From assembly GCA_019752335.1 (NCBI GenBank), contig JAIEMJ010000035.1:1-60843 (forward strand): DNA of 60,843 bases, written 5' to 3'. A program made the position numbers and the translations under genes. Below the pieces are notes generated by a model. It searched no databases. It was given only the letters and a program-made list of their open reading frames with translations, and was not told where the DNA came from. Source of the stretch: Bryobacteraceae bacterium. Its GTDB lineage: Bacteria; Acidobacteriota; Terriglobia; Bryobacterales; Bryobacteraceae. Below are positions 7,345 through 15,676 of the stretch, one piece after another (the first letter of the stretch is position 1; the number at the start of each line of letters is the position of its first letter).

Positions 7345-7794
7345 GTGTATATCCAGAACACACGGCCCACCTGGTCCGATGGCGTGCCGATGCAACCTGG
7401 CGATGAGATCGAGGTTTCTTACCCGGATATTCATCCGATCCCGCATCGCGGCTTGATCTACCGTCTCATCGAAGGGCCATTCGGTGTTACGGGCATTGAA
7501 GTGGTTCACAACAGCAAGCAACCCGGTGTGTGCTTAGTCAGTTGGAACGACTTCGCGCAAGGCCAACAGGTTCGGTTACTGCGTCGTCCCTCTTTGCCCG
7601 AACATCAGCAGGTCATCCTGGCACGCGCTACCGCGAACATCGATCATCCTTACGATGCAGTTCAGGCAAACTGCGAGCACTTCACCGACTTCTGCTACAA
7701 CGGCGTACAAGGCCAGAGTCCCACGCTGCAGAAGGGCGTCTTGGTAGCGGCTGGCATACTTGCTCTCTTCGCGTTTGGTGGAGACCACGATTGA
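7345..7794 (+). CDS. LRAT-fold (NlpC/P60-superfamily) protein with C-terminal membrane anchor
   Basis: The 149-residue protein shows the full layout of LRAT/HRASLS thiol enzymes: His34 in HRGLIY, a second His55 in IEVVH, and the signature NCEHF at 109-113 with nucleophile Cys110. A hydrophobic segment at about 131-145 closes the protein, as in LRAT/HRASLS enzymes that are tail-anchored to membranes. Known members are acyltransferases or phospholipases acting on lipids. The substrate here is unknown. The GTG start lies 2 bp after the XRE stop, and the stop overlaps the next gene's TTG. Strict coupling in an operon inside mobile DNA suggests a conflict or defence role, which is inference. Confidence 0.75.
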   Translation: MYIQNTRPTWSDGVPMQPGDEIEVSYPDIHPIPHRGLIYRLIEGPFGVTGIEVVHNSKQPGVCLVSWNDFAQGQQVRLLRRPSLPEHQQVILARATANIDHPYDAVQANCEHFTDFCYNGVQGQSPTLQKGVLVAAGILALFAFGGDHD

Positions 7795-8288
7795 AGTTCT
7801 CCGAGATCGCCAACCGGCTCACCGGCATTTCGTCGCCGATCCTCGGCGTTTCCTGGCAACCAGGCGAGTTGGAAGTTTCCGCGGCCCGGCGTGTTGTGGC
7901 ATACCTCGAAGACCGCCGCGTACTCTATGCTCCCGATGAGCTCGAAGTCCCTTCGCATTGCGTTCACTCGGTTCTGGAGCTTCGCCGGTTTCTAACCAGC
8001 GAGATCGGTAAGCTCGATGGCGGCTCGGAGTTCGCGGCCAGTCTCCGCGCCATGCGCGCCGCCTGCCGCAAGTTTCTGGAACGCGTCGGCGTCGATGGCG
8101 ATGAACGGACTGTGCTCTATGCTAACCGTCAAGGACACTGGGCAAGCTGGACCTTTTACAGCGCCCTCGGCGAGATGCGCGGCACCTTCGGCGTTCACCT
8201 GGCGCGGATCGCCACACAGTTCCAGATCGATGTCGAAGATAAGCTCGCCGTCATCATCCCGGAGAAGGATTCCGAAGATCGCGACTAG
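7791..8288 (+). CDS. conserved hypothetical protein, 165 aa (DUF6650-like)
   Basis: The product starts MKFSEIANRLTGISSPILGV and continues with a compact alpha/beta region and a helical block (RRFLTSEIGKL, SLRAMRAACRKFLERVG). From memory it resembles the family named DUF6650, which has no known function; the family number should be verified. I chose the TTG at 7791 because it overlaps the LRAT stop (TTGA) and the homologous start lies there. Upstream in-frame sequence to 7530 is antisense-like. No signal peptide or membrane segment is present. It shares the operon with the XRE, LRAT-like and HEPN-like genes. Confidence 0.6.
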   Translation: MKFSEIANRLTGISSPILGVSWQPGELEVSAARRVVAYLEDRRVLYAPDELEVPSHCVHSVLELRRFLTSEIGKLDGGSEFAASLRAMRAACRKFLERVGVDGDERTVLYANRQGHWASWTFYSALGEMRGTFGVHLARIATQFQIDVEDKLAVIIPEKDSEDRD

Positions 8289-8306
8289 CGGATTTCGAGT
8301 GCCTGC

Positions 8307-9314
8307 ATGCAACACCTTTCGTTTGTCCTTTTCCAGCTTGACGAGGCCCGCCGCTACATTCAGGATGGCCGCTCCCAGCATTTGCGCCTTGCGTTCCTAT
8401 TGCTCGACAACGCCGCAGAGATCCAGATGGACCGCCGTATCAAGGACGACCTGAACCACGACGACTTCAGGGAACGTCTCAGAAACTCCGTGCTGCAAAC
8501 CGCCGCGCAAACGCCTCAGACTCCATTGCCGCAGACTCTTCAAGAGATCGTCGATTGGATTCCCCTGACTCGATCCGAGAAGCTCAAGCTGGATCGCTTC
8601 TACGATGAGAAGATCGCTTACATGGTGGGCCGGGGCGGCCATCTCAACGCCAGTCTGGCGGGACCTTTGAAGCACCTTCACAAGTACCGCAACGAAGCGT
8701 ATCACCGGGCCAAGATTCGCCCGGAAACGATTCGCACCGCGACGCTCATTCTCCTGGAGATTAACTGCCAGATGCTGCTGACGGTGTATCCGGGCGGGCG
8801 GATGATGAGTTCGGACGAAGAGTATTCCTGGCTGGAAGAGCGCTTCGGCCATCCCTCCTTTCTGAGTGAAGAACAGCTACAGACCGTCGTCGATGAGATC
8901 CGGTCCGGACTCTTGCCAACCGATGAGTCCGTGGCGAACATGCTCGCCGATCACCTGCAAGACAGGTTCGCCCAGCTTGATGAGTCGCTCGATTTCATCG
9001 TCGAGAACAGTGGCCGGGCGGCAAACAAGGAAGAGGCGCTCAAGGAGAGCCAGTATTATGCCGAGTGCCAGCGAACCACCGGGCCACAACCACCTCCCGC
9101 CAACACCTTCGTTCCTAAATACACGCTCCAGTCGATTCAGACGTTGGCCGTCCAGCTTCCTCAAGTACGCGTCGCGCCGAGCCGGGTAGATGCATTTGCT
9201 CAGTTTGCCGCCATCGAGAAGGACCTTGAACCAGTTGAAGAGTGCGTGTACGAAGTCGTTGGAAAGATCGATGAAGCCATTCAGCTTGCCATCGATATTG
9301 CGCGTGGAAAGTAG
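8307..9314 (+). CDS. HEPN-like protein of unknown function, 335 aa
   Basis: The N-terminal 150 residues are helical and hold KYRNEAYHR at 126-134, in which Arg128-Asn129...His133 matches the R-(N/D/H)-x3-H motif of HEPN RNases. An early helix, HLRLAFLLLDNAAEIQMDRR, fits the first HEPN helix. Residues 165-300 form a second helical region with long amphipathic segments. No signal peptide is visible. HEPN domains are common RNase effectors in toxin-antitoxin and antiphage systems, so this would be the effector candidate of the operon. The family assignment rests on the motif and helix pattern only. Confidence 0.55.
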   Translation: MQHLSFVLFQLDEARRYIQDGRSQHLRLAFLLLDNAAEIQMDRRIKDDLNHDDFRERLRNSVLQTAAQTPQTPLPQTLQEIVDWIPLTRSEKLKLDRFYDEKIAYMVGRGGHLNASLAGPLKHLHKYRNEAYHRAKIRPETIRTATLILLEINCQMLLTVYPGGRMMSSDEEYSWLEERFGHPSFLSEEQLQTVVDEIRSGLLPTDESVANMLADHLQDRFAQLDESLDFIVENSGRAANKEEALKESQYYAECQRTTGPQPPPANTFVPKYTLQSIQTLAVQLPQVRVAPSRVDAFAQFAAIEKDLEPVEECVYEVVGKIDEAIQLAIDIARGK

Positions 9315-9367
9315 TTTGTATAAATACCTCCAGAGCCGCCTCAACCAGGCTTGCTCGGGAGGACTTT

Positions 9368-9595
9368 ATGTCCATTGATTCAGCAGTTAGATATACCGTG
9401 ACCGTTCGTGGAACGGCTCACCCATTCGCCAGTCTGGAACGTGCCGCCACGTTTGCGGCGGCTCGCACACTCGAAGGGGAAACCGGCATCGCTTATAGCG
9501 TCGTCGGCTTCGCCGAAGCCCTGCGCAACCAGCAGGAAGCGGCGCTGATTGCCAAGGTCGAAGAGCTTCTGGCTCTGCATGGCAAGACCTTGTAG
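9368..9595 (+). CDS. small hypothetical protein, 75 aa
   Basis: An ATG with a good GGAGG site 5 bases upstream opens a 75-residue protein with an N-terminal beta-rich half (YTVTVRGTAHPF) and a C-terminal helix (RNQQEAALIAKVEELLALHG). It is the last gene of the plus-strand operon and converges on the relaxase gene with a 3-bp gap. No family is recognised. It may be a partner or inhibitor of the upstream gene products. Confidence 0.55.
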   Translation: MSIDSAVRYTVTVRGTAHPFASLERAATFAAARTLEGETGIAYSVVGFAEALRNQQEAALIAKVEELLALHGKTL

Positions 9596-9598
9596 CGG

Positions 9599-12337
9599 CT
9601 AATGCTCCATCGCCAGAGCCTGCCCGGCTTCTTCTGGAACCTGGGCGGCTCCGGCCTGGCTCTGTCCCATACCGGCGGCGGCTGCCGCCGGTTCTTGCAT
9701 CATTCCCTCAACCGCCGCGCTGTGCGAGTGGTCGCGATCCAGCTTCATACCCAAGCTCTCAGCGTCATTGGTAAAGATCTGCGCATCATGCCGCGCTCGC
9801 GACACGGCCACATACGCCAAGCGGCTGTTGAGTAGATTCGCGCCCGCCGTCTCGCTGTCGATATGGATCAGCACCCGGTCCGCCGTCGCGCCCTGGCTCG
9901 AGTGGCTCGTCACCGCGTACCCGTAATCGAGATGCGCGCTTTCGTTGAGATCCATTTGAACCTCGCGCCCCGAGTCCAGCTTCACCCGCGCCTGGCCATC
10001 CGCGCCGATCTCTTCGATGGTCCCGAGTTCGCGATTCGCGATCCGGTTTCCCTTGTCCGGTGCCGTAAACTGCACCCGGTCGCCCTCAGCGAAGTTGCGC
10101 TCGCTTTCGCGATACACCGTCACGCCCTGCAAGCGGCGCGGATCGTAGGTCACCTGCTCGCCGTCCTCACGCTCAACCGTCAGCCGGTTCTTGCCGCCAT
10201 CGATCTCGACCACCCGCGCATATTCACCGGCTTCGATCTGCATCGGCTGGCTGCCCTTCGAGTACCGCAACACGTCGCCCAGTTCATATCGCGCCGCCCA
10301 AGCCCGATCCGCGCCCGTCATTTCTTGACGCGCCACCAAAACCGTCACGCGATGTTCTTCACCCGAGACAACGCCACGCTCTTGCATCTCGCGATGGATC
10401 GCCCGGTTCAAGCTCATCCGCGATGCGTTGTCCGGCGAGATCACCAGCGTGGATTCCGGCGTCCGCGCATACTCTGCGGCGATGGCCGCAACGCGCTCCC
10501 GTGGATCGGCGATCTCATGCACTCGGCCCTGCTCGCGCATCCCTTCCACCGCTTCCCGCACCTCGCCCCGCGCCAGTTGCTCAACCGTCGATTTCAGGGC
10601 CTCGTCTTTTTGCCGGATGATTTCATCCAGCCGCGCCGTCCGCATCCCGGCCTGTTGCAGTTGCTCGAACGGTCGCCCGGCGTCCACCGCCTGATGCTGC
10701 CGCGTATCGCCCACCAGCAACACCCGGTCATTCTCTTTTAGCCGCTGCAGAAACTCGTGGATCTGCTGGCTGCTCGCAAGGCTTGACTCATCGACGATGT
10801 ACAGATGCTTCGCGCCGTTGCCGTTGCTGGCCGACTTCACAAGATGATGCTGCAACGTGGTCGCCTTGATCCCGGCTTCTTCCAGTTGATACGCCGCCCT
10901 CGACGTGGGCGCGAACCCTTCCACCGTGTAGCCCGCTTGCTCGACCGCTTCCCGCAGCGCGGCTAAAGAAGTGGTCTTGCCCGCACCCGCCGCGCCCTGC
11001 AAGCCCGTCACCTGGTCGCGGCTTTCGAGCACCTGCTGCACGGCCTGGTTCTGGCTCACGCTCAGCCGGTCATTCCAGCGTGGCTCGGCCAGCGGCGCAT
11101 AGCGGCCTTGCCCTTCTTTCATCCGCTCGATGTTCGACCGCTCCAGCGCGATCATCTCCGGTGTCGTCACGTTGCGCCCGATCTTGGCGGCCACCTCGAC
11201 GAACTCGCCCCGCGCGATGCGTTCGTTGAAGTGCGCTTTCACTTCGGCGAACGTGGCCTGTCCCATCGACCGCTTCAACGCGTCCCGCATCATGGCCCGC
11301 TCATCGACCACCGCTTCCCGCTCCATGTTGCGGTCCCGTGCAAACGTCATCGCCGATTGCGCCGGACGCGCCTGTCCGCGTGGTTCGATATTTCTGCCTT
11401 TAGTTGCCTCGACCACCTGCGCCGGTTGATTGCCATACTTCGCCGCCATCTCCCGATGCCGCCGCAACGTCTCTTCCTCGCTCAACGGCTCCTTGGCGTC
11501 CCGCGTCCGGTGCGCCGCGATCTGCGCCGCCGCCGCGCCGTGTTTCCCTTCGGCGTCGAGATGCTCTTCGATCTGCTGCCGCCGTGGACTCATCGCCTCC
11601 ACGTACTCTTGCGAAAAACCCTTGATCTCCGGCGCGCCCGTTTTCCCGGCCTCGATCTCATAGCCCAGCCCGCGCAGCTTCGAAGCGAGCTCCGATTGAT
11701 AGACCGCCGTCGCGTACTGCTGCGTGCGGTAAAGCTCCTGCGGCTGCACCGAGTACGCCTTGCCGTCCGCCGTCTCGGTCACATTGAAGAAGACCGCGTG
11801 CGTATGAAGCTGCGGCGCGGCATAACCGTCAACAGGCCTAGCCGTGTCGTGCTCGAACTTCGCCACCGCCCATTTCGCGGTCGTCTCCGCTGGCGCGTTC
11901 CCGCCGATCCGCGCCTGTACGTAACGCTCCATCTCATCGAGCGCGGTTGTCACCGCCTCGCGATGCGCCACTCTCACGCGCTCATCGCCGCCCACCAGCG
12001 CGGCAAGGGATACCGTCTTCGGAGCGCTGAACGTCGCATCCCGTCCGGCCCGGTGCTCCATCGTCTTCGTCACCGTGCCGTCGCCGCTGACAAGCTCCCG
12101 CGCCTGCGTATGCCGGATCAGTTGCTCGCCGGTTTCGGGATGCTGCCCGGCGGCTAAAGAAGAAAACGCCTCCTCCGTCACCGCGCCCTGCAAGCCCCAC
12201 TCGGCCGCGAGCTTGCCCTGCCACTCGCCGCGCACCTGCTGGCCTTGCGAGTAGTAGCTCTGCTCGGCGTTCGTAAACTCCTCGGCGTGATACGCCGCCG
12301 CTTGCGTCGCGCTCAACGGTTTCGAGATGGTCACCAT
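9599..12337 (-). CDS. MobF-family conjugative relaxase-helicase (TrwC/TraI type)
   Basis: The 912-residue protein has an N-terminal TrwC relaxase domain with Tyr28-Tyr29 and the 3H metal site formed by His163, His178 and His180 (PQLHTHAVFFNV). An SF1 helicase follows, with Walker A GAAGAGKTT near residue 450, VDESSLAS, GDTRQHQ, and the C-terminal SHSSQGATADRV and YVAVSRARHDAQ motifs. MobF relaxases nick oriT, attach to the 5' end and unwind the transferred strand. The coupling-protein gene lies 4 bp upstream. All key residues are intact, so nicking activity is plausible. No mating-pore genes are in the window. Confidence 0.92.
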   Translation of the reverse strand: MVTISKPLSATQAAAYHAEEFTNAEQSYYSQGQQVRGEWQGKLAAEWGLQGAVTEEAFSSLAAGQHPETGEQLIRHTQARELVSGDGTVTKTMEHRAGRDATFSAPKTVSLAALVGGDERVRVAHREAVTTALDEMERYVQARIGGNAPAETTAKWAVAKFEHDTARPVDGYAAPQLHTHAVFFNVTETADGKAYSVQPQELYRTQQYATAVYQSELASKLRGLGYEIEAGKTGAPEIKGFSQEYVEAMSPRRQQIEEHLDAEGKHGAAAAQIAAHRTRDAKEPLSEEETLRRHREMAAKYGNQPAQVVEATKGRNIEPRGQARPAQSAMTFARDRNMEREAVVDERAMMRDALKRSMGQATFAEVKAHFNERIARGEFVEVAAKIGRNVTTPEMIALERSNIERMKEGQGRYAPLAEPRWNDRLSVSQNQAVQQVLESRDQVTGLQGAAGAGKTTSLAALREAVEQAGYTVEGFAPTSRAAYQLEEAGIKATTLQHHLVKSASNGNGAKHLYIVDESSLASSQQIHEFLQRLKENDRVLLVGDTRQHQAVDAGRPFEQLQQAGMRTARLDEIIRQKDEALKSTVEQLARGEVREAVEGMREQGRVHEIADPRERVAAIAAEYARTPESTLVISPDNASRMSLNRAIHREMQERGVVSGEEHRVTVLVARQEMTGADRAWAARYELGDVLRYSKGSQPMQIEAGEYARVVEIDGGKNRLTVEREDGEQVTYDPRRLQGVTVYRESERNFAEGDRVQFTAPDKGNRIANRELGTIEEIGADGQARVKLDSGREVQMDLNESAHLDYGYAVTSHSSQGATADRVLIHIDSETAGANLLNSRLAYVAVSRARHDAQIFTNDAESLGMKLDRDHSHSAAVEGMMQEPAAAAAGMGQSQAGAAQVPEEAGQALAMEH

Positions 12338-12341
12338 AACG

Positions 12342-14357
12342 CTACTCGAAGAAGTGTCTTTCCTGTCCCTGCTGCCGCTTCTGTTCGCGCTTCTGCGACT
12401 CTTCTTTTTTGGGGCCGCCCTTCGGCTCTTCCTTCGGATGCAACGGCGGCAACGGTTCGAGCGCCTCCGCTTTCCGCCGCACGAACCCCGGCGATTTCTC
12501 CGGCAGTTCCAGATACGGAATGATCATCGGCACCACGTCGTTGCCGTTCTTCAGATATCCGTGCAACGCCGGAAGCCCGCTGATCTGCGACGCCATCACC
12601 AGCGGCAACGTGCGCTTTTCGAGCACCCAGCTTTTCGTCTCCCGCCGCGTCTGCCCCATCGCCTGATAGCCCAGCGACTTCGTTTCCCGCAACCATTCCC
12701 AGTCCACATCGCCGATGGATTTTGACACCCATTCCGCCGCCCGCGGCTCGTTCGTCTTCAGAAAGATTTTCGTCCACGGCTGCGACAGCATCGCCTCGGC
12801 TAAGTGTCCATGGATGGTCTCCATCTGCGCCTTGCCCTGGATGCCGATCACGACCGGGTTGTTCGATTTGCGATTCTCCGTCAACGCCGTGGCCAGCTGC
12901 GGGAGCTTCTGCAAGCTCGCGAGCTCATCGAGCACGAACCACACCCGCTGCTTCGATGGATTGTCGGGATTCATCAGCCGCAACACGAGAAGATCGAGCC
13001 ACAAGCTGATCAGCGGTTGCAGCGGCGCTCGCAGTTCCGGCGTGCTCGTCACGAAGATCCACCCCTGCTTCTTCTTCGCCCACTCCCGCGCCGTCCATTT
13101 CGATTTAACCTGGCCTTCGGTCTTCAGCAAGCTCAGCGAGTCCGCGATCAGATTCAACGACGCACGCACGCCCTCGCGTTGTGCCGGCGCGGACTGGCTC
13201 ACCAGTGACGCAAGCTCCGTACCTTGCACCAGCCGATCCAACGCGGCGCCGTCCCGCATCATCTCCAGCATCTGCGCCGCGTTCATCCGGTACCGCAACA
13301 TCTGCGCAAAGATCTTCCTCGGCGTGGTCGTGAAGAAGTGCGGCTCGTTCGGTCGATCCGGGAACGCGCTCTCGGCCACGGTTCTTGCTTCCGCTTCGTG
13401 CTCGATCTCTTCTCCCACCGGCCAGTACGGCGAACGCTCATCAAGCGGATTGAGGATCACGTCGCCGCGCTCGGGCCGGTAAAACCTCTTCACGTATTCC
13501 TGCGCCGGATCGTATACGATGGCCGTATCGCCGTAACGGTCCATTTGATCGAGCATCTGCCGGATCAGAGCGCTCTTGCCCGATCCCGTGTCGCCGATCA
13601 GCAGAAAATGTTTCGCCACGTCCTCTTCCGGGATCATGAGCATGTCGTTGAGCGGCGGCTTGTAGTAGAACCGCTCGATCAGGTTCATCGGATTGCCGAC
13701 CTTCCACCCGATGCCGTACTGATGCCCGCGCTTCTTGTTGAACTCGTAGCGCGTCGGCATCTCCGGCCCGCGCACCCGCCGCCCATGCGCCAGCACCTCT
13801 TGCGCCTTCAGATCCTGCGGCCACGTCAGGCACAGCCCGATCAGCATCACGCCCATGCCCAGATAAAAGCCGGGCCGGAAGATGTCGCCCAGCGTGCGCC
13901 CTTCGTACACCCACTCCTGAAAGAAGCGGCTCAGATTCTGGTGGTTCACCTGGATCGCCGGATAGCTCAGCTTCACCGCGCCGCGCTTCATTGCCTCGCC
14001 GCTCAACGCCAGCGGAATCATTCCCGCTTGCACCATGCGCCGGTCCACGTCCACCACTTCCCACGGCACCGTGGGATGCTCCCGCCCGCTGCGGTCCACC
14101 GTGTACAGCACCCGCATCTTCGGCAACAGCGCCGCCTGATTGGCGACGTAGTGCGGCACATAGAAGCGTTGCAACCCGCTCAAGCCCCCGGCCTCCGGCG
14201 GACCCATGAACCGCCAAGCGCTGAACACGAACATCACCAGCGCGCCGAACAGGATCGCTCCCAAGCGCTTCTCCCATCCATGCCTCGGCCATCCCTTCGG
14301 CCTCGATTGGTACCAGTCCCCGCTCATCGTCTGTTGCTGCACCGGCATGTCCGTCAA
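12342..14357 (-). CDS. type IV coupling protein (VirD4/TraD/TrwB family)
   Basis: The 671-residue protein begins with a membrane segment near residues 31-48 and has a second hydrophobic stretch near 165-180. The ATPase domain has Walker A GDTGSGKS at about 253-260 and Walker B-like VWFVLDELASLQKLP. These coupling proteins are hexameric pumps that bring the relaxase-DNA complex to a type IV secretion channel. The C-terminal tail is Lys/Glu/Gln-rich. It sits 4 bp before the relaxase and 19 bp after the accessory gene. Without a nearby channel it would depend on one encoded elsewhere. Confidence 0.9.
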   Translation of the reverse strand: MTDMPVQQQTMSGDWYQSRPKGWPRHGWEKRLGAILFGALVMFVFSAWRFMGPPEAGGLSGLQRFYVPHYVANQAALLPKMRVLYTVDRSGREHPTVPWEVVDVDRRMVQAGMIPLALSGEAMKRGAVKLSYPAIQVNHQNLSRFFQEWVYEGRTLGDIFRPGFYLGMGVMLIGLCLTWPQDLKAQEVLAHGRRVRGPEMPTRYEFNKKRGHQYGIGWKVGNPMNLIERFYYKPPLNDMLMIPEEDVAKHFLLIGDTGSGKSALIRQMLDQMDRYGDTAIVYDPAQEYVKRFYRPERGDVILNPLDERSPYWPVGEEIEHEAEARTVAESAFPDRPNEPHFFTTTPRKIFAQMLRYRMNAAQMLEMMRDGAALDRLVQGTELASLVSQSAPAQREGVRASLNLIADSLSLLKTEGQVKSKWTAREWAKKKQGWIFVTSTPELRAPLQPLISLWLDLLVLRLMNPDNPSKQRVWFVLDELASLQKLPQLATALTENRKSNNPVVIGIQGKAQMETIHGHLAEAMLSQPWTKIFLKTNEPRAAEWVSKSIGDVDWEWLRETKSLGYQAMGQTRRETKSWVLEKRTLPLVMASQISGLPALHGYLKNGNDVVPMIIPYLELPEKSPGFVRRKAEALEPLPPLHPKEEPKGGPKKEESQKREQKRQQGQERHFFE

Positions 14358-14376
14358 CCTCCGTGGTGTTTTTTCT

Positions 14377-14736
14377 TTAGCTGCTCTTCGTGTTGTCTGC
14401 CTTCTTGGCGTCCGCCTTGGCGATGATCTCTTTCACGCTCTCGACCGTGATCTCTTCCCCGTTCGCCAGATCAAAGAAGAGATTTAAAACGATGGCCCGC
14501 AGCGCCCGCACTTCGCCGAGCACCGCGTCTTGATTTTGATTGTTTGGATTTGGATTCGTGGATAGACCGACGGGCGTCGGCGTGGTCGCCGCGAGCAGCG
14601 CCGACCGCGCCCACTCGCTCACGCTCTGCCCCGCTGCGGCGGCTAAAGATTCAAGCCGCGCAAACTCTTCCTCGGTCAGCTTCGTCCCTACTGACCGCGT
14701 CCGCGCCGCCGCCCCGTTCTTGGAAGTTGCCGCCAC
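14377..14736 (-). CDS. ribbon-helix-helix relaxosome accessory protein (MobC/TraY-like)
   Basis: The 119-residue protein has an N-terminal ribbon-helix-helix-like segment, SVGTKLTEEEFARLESLAA then GQSVSEWARSALLAA, typical of MobC, TraJ or TraY oriT-binding proteins. An Asn/Pro-rich linker (NPNPNNQNQ) leads to a C-terminal helical tail. It is the first gene of the mobilization operon and borders the repeat-rich gap at 14737-15062. It would bind oriT and assist the relaxase. Family assignment is by motif pattern and context. Confidence 0.75.
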   Translation of the reverse strand: MAATSKNGAAARTRSVGTKLTEEEFARLESLAAAAGQSVSEWARSALLAATTPTPVGLSTNPNPNNQNQDAVLGEVRALRAIVLNLFFDLANGEEITVESVKEIIAKADAKKADNTKSS

Positions 14737-15062
14737 CGCCGAAAGCTCCTACCGAAAACACTACACCCGTTTTGCCGAACCGCAAAACGAGTTGTTTGGA
14801 AGACGCTTTCACCCCGCCCCAGGTTCCCGCCTTGCAGCAACCCGCTCGGGGTGACGTGTCACCCTACTTTTCAGCCGCTGAAAGCGGCTTCCGGAAACTT
14901 TTGGTTATACAACGTTATCGGACGGTAACCTGTTGATCGTGCGCAGCTTGCGGGATTTTCACGGCTTCGAGAGTCTCCGCAAGGTTGTACGCGCCGGTAA
15001 CCTGTTGATGCCACAAGCGGCCTCTTCACGCCGATTCCCGCGAACTTGTTGATTCGACGTGG
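14737..15062. other. candidate oriT region with three hairpins and iterons
   Basis: This gap has no gene but is dense in structure. There are perfect inverted repeats CGTTTTGC/GCAAAACG (14768-14789), GGGTGAC/GTCACCC (14849-14864) and AGCCGCT/AGCGGCT (14873-14889). The 15-mer CGGTAACCTGTTGAT occurs at 14923-14937 and 14995-15009, 72 bp apart, with a degenerate third copy at 15039-15053. A further inverted pair CTTGCGG/CCGCAAG lies at 14947-14983. Accessory-protein iterons and hairpins beside relaxosome genes are characteristic of oriT. The nic site cannot be placed. Confidence 0.6.
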
Positions 15063-15078
15063 TTACTCCGTATAACCT

Positions 15079-15663
15079 TCACGGCTTCTTCGGTGGCGCT
15101 GCTTTTGTGTCCGCAAAATAGACCCGGTGCTCAAGGTTCCGCGCGTTCTCCCACTCGTATTCAAAAGCGATTCCGATTCGACGCCCCGGAGACAGATGCG
15201 CCGAAGGGATTCGGAAGCGGACACTGCCCGCCGAAGGTATCCAAGATGTGGAACCAACCGTGCATGCACTTCCAAGAGAAAGGCGCTGGTACGGTTGTTC
15301 GTTGATGGCCTTGGCCGCCCCCTGGGTTGGCGCGGCGGAAAAACCTTCAACGGCGTAGCAGGGGGCAATCGTGATTCCTGAACGGATCGCAAGCACTCCC
15401 TTTCCGTTTCTAAGCGTCAAGGGTTGCACCTTCTCGCCGATGTAAAGGGACTCGGTTGGGATGCTGATAGCGCCTTTGGTGTTGTTGTACAAGCGCAGCC
15501 AAACAGTCAATTGCCCCCCGGCCTCCGAACCGGTTTCGGCCTGCTCGAACTGGAGATAAACGGATGGCCGCATGGAGTCCAAGAGGACATCGTTAGTCTG
15601 TGGCTTTTGTGCAAGGACGGGAACTGCCGCCGCGAGGACAGCCAAAGAGATTAGATCTCGCAT
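15079..15663 (-). CDS. secreted protein in the immunity position of the complete Rhs, 194 aa
   Basis: A signal peptide (MRDLISLAVLAAAVPVLAQ) is followed by a beta-rich domain (VYLQFEQAETGSEAGGQL, then RIGIAFEYEW near the end). The gene starts 13 bp after the stop of the 1790-residue Rhs gene on the same strand, the usual immunity position. An exported immunity protein would fit a tip with an HExxH peptidase-like toxin. I recognise no family. An unrelated secreted function cannot be excluded. Confidence 0.6.
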   Translation of the reverse strand: MRDLISLAVLAAAVPVLAQKPQTNDVLLDSMRPSVYLQFEQAETGSEAGGQLTVWLRLYNNTKGAISIPTESLYIGEKVQPLTLRNGKGVLAIRSGITIAPCYAVEGFSAAPTQGAAKAINEQPYQRLSLGSACTVGSTSWIPSAGSVRFRIPSAHLSPGRRIGIAFEYEWENARNLEHRVYFADTKAAPPKKP

Positions 15664-15676
15664 CTTGGCACTCCGG

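Noticed and set aside
9863-14426. Several long plus-strand frames (9863-10741, 11108-12157, 13224-14426) across the relaxase and coupling-protein genes
   Set aside because: They are antisense to well-supported conserved genes, are rich in Arg/His/Pro as expected from reversed GC-rich codons, and show no domain or ribosome site.
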